DNA of 52,487 bases, taken from assembly GCA_964624765.1 (NCBI GenBank), contig CAZUZO010000005.1, positions 1 to 52,487 on the forward strand. Reading direction: 5' to 3'. The notes under the pieces were generated by a model. The model did no database searches. It saw only the letters and a list, made by a program, of their open reading frames with translations, and had not been told where the DNA came from. This document shows, piece by piece, positions 50,982 through 52,487 of the stretch. Made by a program: the position numbers and the translations under genes. Source of the stretch: JAGTVB01 sp964624765 (GTDB lineage Bacteria > Pseudomonadota > Gammaproteobacteria > HK1). How positions within the stretch are numbered: the first letter of the stretch is position 1; each line of letters begins with the position of its first letter.

Positions 50982-52436
50982 ATGGTGGCGAAAACCTTAA
51001 TGGTTCAAGGGACTACCTCCGATGCCGGGAAAAGCGCCATCGTCACCGGGCTGTGTCGCCTGTTGCACCGGCGCGGCATCGCCGTGGTACCCTTCAAGCC
51101 GCAAAACATGGCGTTAAACAGCGCTGTCACCGGGGATGGTGGCGAGATCGGGCGAGCCCAGGCGGTGCAAGCTCAAGCAGCGGGGCTCGAGCCGCATACC
51201 GATATGAACCCCGTTCTGTTGAAGCCCAACAGCGATATCGGAGCCCAGGTTATCGTCGCTGGCAAGGCTATCGCGGAGATGGACGCTCGGGATTATCACG
51301 CTTTCAAACCGCAAGCGATGGCTTCGGTGCTGGCGGCTCATCGACGGCTTGCCGCGCGCTACGAGGTTATCCTGGCGGAGGGTGCCGGCAGCCCTGCCGA
51401 GATTAATTTGCGTGACCATGATATCGCTAACATGGGATTCGCTGAGGCGGTGGATTGCCCTGTTTTACTGATCGGAGATATCGATCGTGGCGGCGTTTTT
51501 GCCCACCTGGCCGGTACCCTGTCGCTACTCGCCGAAACGGAGCGCGCTCGGGTCAGGGGCCTTGTTATCAACCGGTTCCGTGGTGATCGGGCACTGCTAC
51601 GCTCCGGCATCGATTGGCTGGAGAGGCACACCGGGAAGCCTCTCCTGGGGGTGCTGCCCTACCTCAACGGCCTTTATCTCGAAGCCGAAGATGGGCTCAC
51701 TCGCCGTGAATCCCGCGACGGGAGCTCACACCACTTTCAGATCATCGTGCCGGCCCTGCCACGCTTGAGCAACCATACGGACTTCGAGCCTCTGGCGTTG
51801 CACCCTCAAGTCGAGCTGCGTTATGTCGGGCCGGAACGTGCTGTTCCAGGGGCCGATTTAATCATTTTGCCAGGTAGTAAGAGTGTGCGCTCCGATCTCG
51901 ACTGGTTGCGGCGATATCAGTGGCCACCCGCTATCCTCCGTCATCTGCGCTATGGTGGCAAGATCATCGGGATCTGCGGGGGATTTCAGATGCTCGGTCG
52001 AGCGGTGCACGATCCCCAGGGGGTGGAAGGCACCGCCGGCAGCAGCCCCGGTCTCGGGCTAATCGACATAGAGACCGTCCTGGAGCGACACAAACAATTG
52101 CGTCGGGTCGAAGGGCGGTTGGTCATGGCGCACACCCCCCTTCGCGGCTACGAGATCCATGCCGGGCAGTCCACCGGCCGAGGACTGGAGCGGCCGGCAA
52201 TTAATCTGATGGACCGCCATGACGGTGCCGTTTCCGGCGATGATCAAGTCCTCGGCACCTATGTGCACGGTCTGTTCGAGATGCCGCAGACGACGACCGC
52301 ATTACTGCGTTGGGCTGGGCTTAGGGATCCGGTGACACCCGATCATGTCGCTGTTCGAGAAGCGGGCATCGATCGTATCGCCGATGCCATACAAGCCCAC
52401 TTGGCGGTGGATCGGATCCTTCGCTGGCTGCTCTGA
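50982..52436 (+). CDS. cobQ: Cobyric acid synthase
   Basis: CobQ amidates the b, d, e and g side chains of adenosylcobyrinic acid a,c-diamide. The 484-residue protein has the N-terminal dethiobiotin-synthetase-like domain (MVQGTTSDAGKSAIVTGLCR, FKPQNMALNS, AEGAGSPAEINLRDHDIANMGFA, VLLIGDIDRGGVFA) and a C-terminal glutamine amidotransferase domain with Cys in IIGICGGFQMLG and His in GTYVHGLFE. Length is normal. It is transcribed divergently from cobU. Its TGA stop (52434-52436) is the left 3-bp flank of a family B element. Confidence 0.95.
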   Translation: MVAKTLMVQGTTSDAGKSAIVTGLCRLLHRRGIAVVPFKPQNMALNSAVTGDGGEIGRAQAVQAQAAGLEPHTDMNPVLLKPNSDIGAQVIVAGKAIAEMDARDYHAFKPQAMASVLAAHRRLAARYEVILAEGAGSPAEINLRDHDIANMGFAEAVDCPVLLIGDIDRGGVFAHLAGTLSLLAETERARVRGLVINRFRGDRALLRSGIDWLERHTGKPLLGVLPYLNGLYLEAEDGLTRRESRDGSSHHFQIIVPALPRLSNHTDFEPLALHPQVELRYVGPERAVPGADLIILPGSKSVRSDLDWLRRYQWPPAILRHLRYGGKIIGICGGFQMLGRAVHDPQGVEGTAGSSPGLGLIDIETVLERHKQLRRVEGRLVMAHTPLRGYEIHAGQSTGRGLERPAINLMDRHDGAVSGDDQVLGTYVHGLFEMPQTTTALLRWAGLRDPVTPDHVAVREAGIDRIADAIQAHLAVDRILRWLL

Positions 52437-52487
52437 GAGGTTGTGAAAAAACCGTTGCGAGCGGCCCGAGAGCCAGGCGGACGGAGC
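52437..52487 (+). repeat. Family B element, left half (cut by window end)
   Basis: GAGGTTGTGAAAAAACCGTTGCGAGCGGCCCGAG (core GCGGCCCGAGAGCC) and on to the window end match the left 51 bases of family B. Preceded by TGA, the stop of cobQ. Confidence 0.88.

Overview
The window looks like a chromosomal stretch of a free-living gammaproteobacterium with medium-high GC. The evidence is synteny: hupB-ppiD, a yafS-like methyltransferase-rnhA-dnaQ, and surE-pcm-nlpD-rpoS are gammaproteobacterial gene orders. Glutaredoxin-4, Fe-SOD, CpdA, UvrD and RsmE fit. I cannot place it below class level from sequence alone; no rRNA, phage, plasmid or complete transposase gene is visible.

Layout. 0-7 kb: repeats, hupB, tRNA-Val and tRNA-Asp, ppiD, an HNH nuclease, fabI, cpdA, a CBS-domain protein. 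7.5-14 kb: mltD, sodB, methyltransferase-rnhA-dnaQ, grxD. 14-22.4 kb: asnO (N-acetylglutaminylglutamine amidotransferase), argD-argF, surE-pcm-nlpD-rpoS. 22.4-27.2 kb: a Mth938-fold protein, then a five-gene zinc cluster (small Cys-pair membrane protein, outer-membrane barrel with a His-rich loop, ABC binding protein, ATPase, permease) behind a Zur-box-like site. 27.5-29.9 kb: an isolated Wzz-like protein plus a CpsD-like P-loop ATPase. 30.1-33.5 kb: a tightly coupled operon of C39-like peptidase, RLAN/RimK ATP-grasp ligase and GCS2 ligase, probably making an uncharacterised glutamyl-type peptide or metabolite. 33.6-46.9 kb: Ca2+/Na+ antiporter, lytic transglycosylase, DUF72, DUF4197, tRNA-Arg, cytochrome c5, uvrD, pmbA, a peptide deformylase, rsmE. 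47-52.4 kb: cobalamin nucleotide-loop assembly (cobT, cobC/D, cobS, cobU) with divergent cobQ.

The most striking layer is not a gene. The spaces between genes are packed with transposase-less, terminally inverted repeats of three families. Family A (143 or 217 bp, ends GAAGCTGTTTTAAAA) and family B (about 134 bp, ends GAGGTTGTGAAAAAACC) are both flanked by 3-bp TNA duplications and share subterminal motifs. Family C (110-194 bp, ends GGNNNNGGTCATCGTTTCG) is flanked by 8-bp duplications. Nested insertions (A in another repeat, B in C, a 56-bp unit in A) give a relative chronology. In six genes (mltD, grxD, the wzz-like gene, the GCS2 gene, the antiporter gene, cobQ) the TNA next to the element is exactly the stop codon, TAA or TGA, so insertion left the protein intact. 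In cobC the element instead appears to have supplied the C-terminus and the stop. The two ends of the window lie inside copies of the same B element, as expected where an assembly stops at a repeat.
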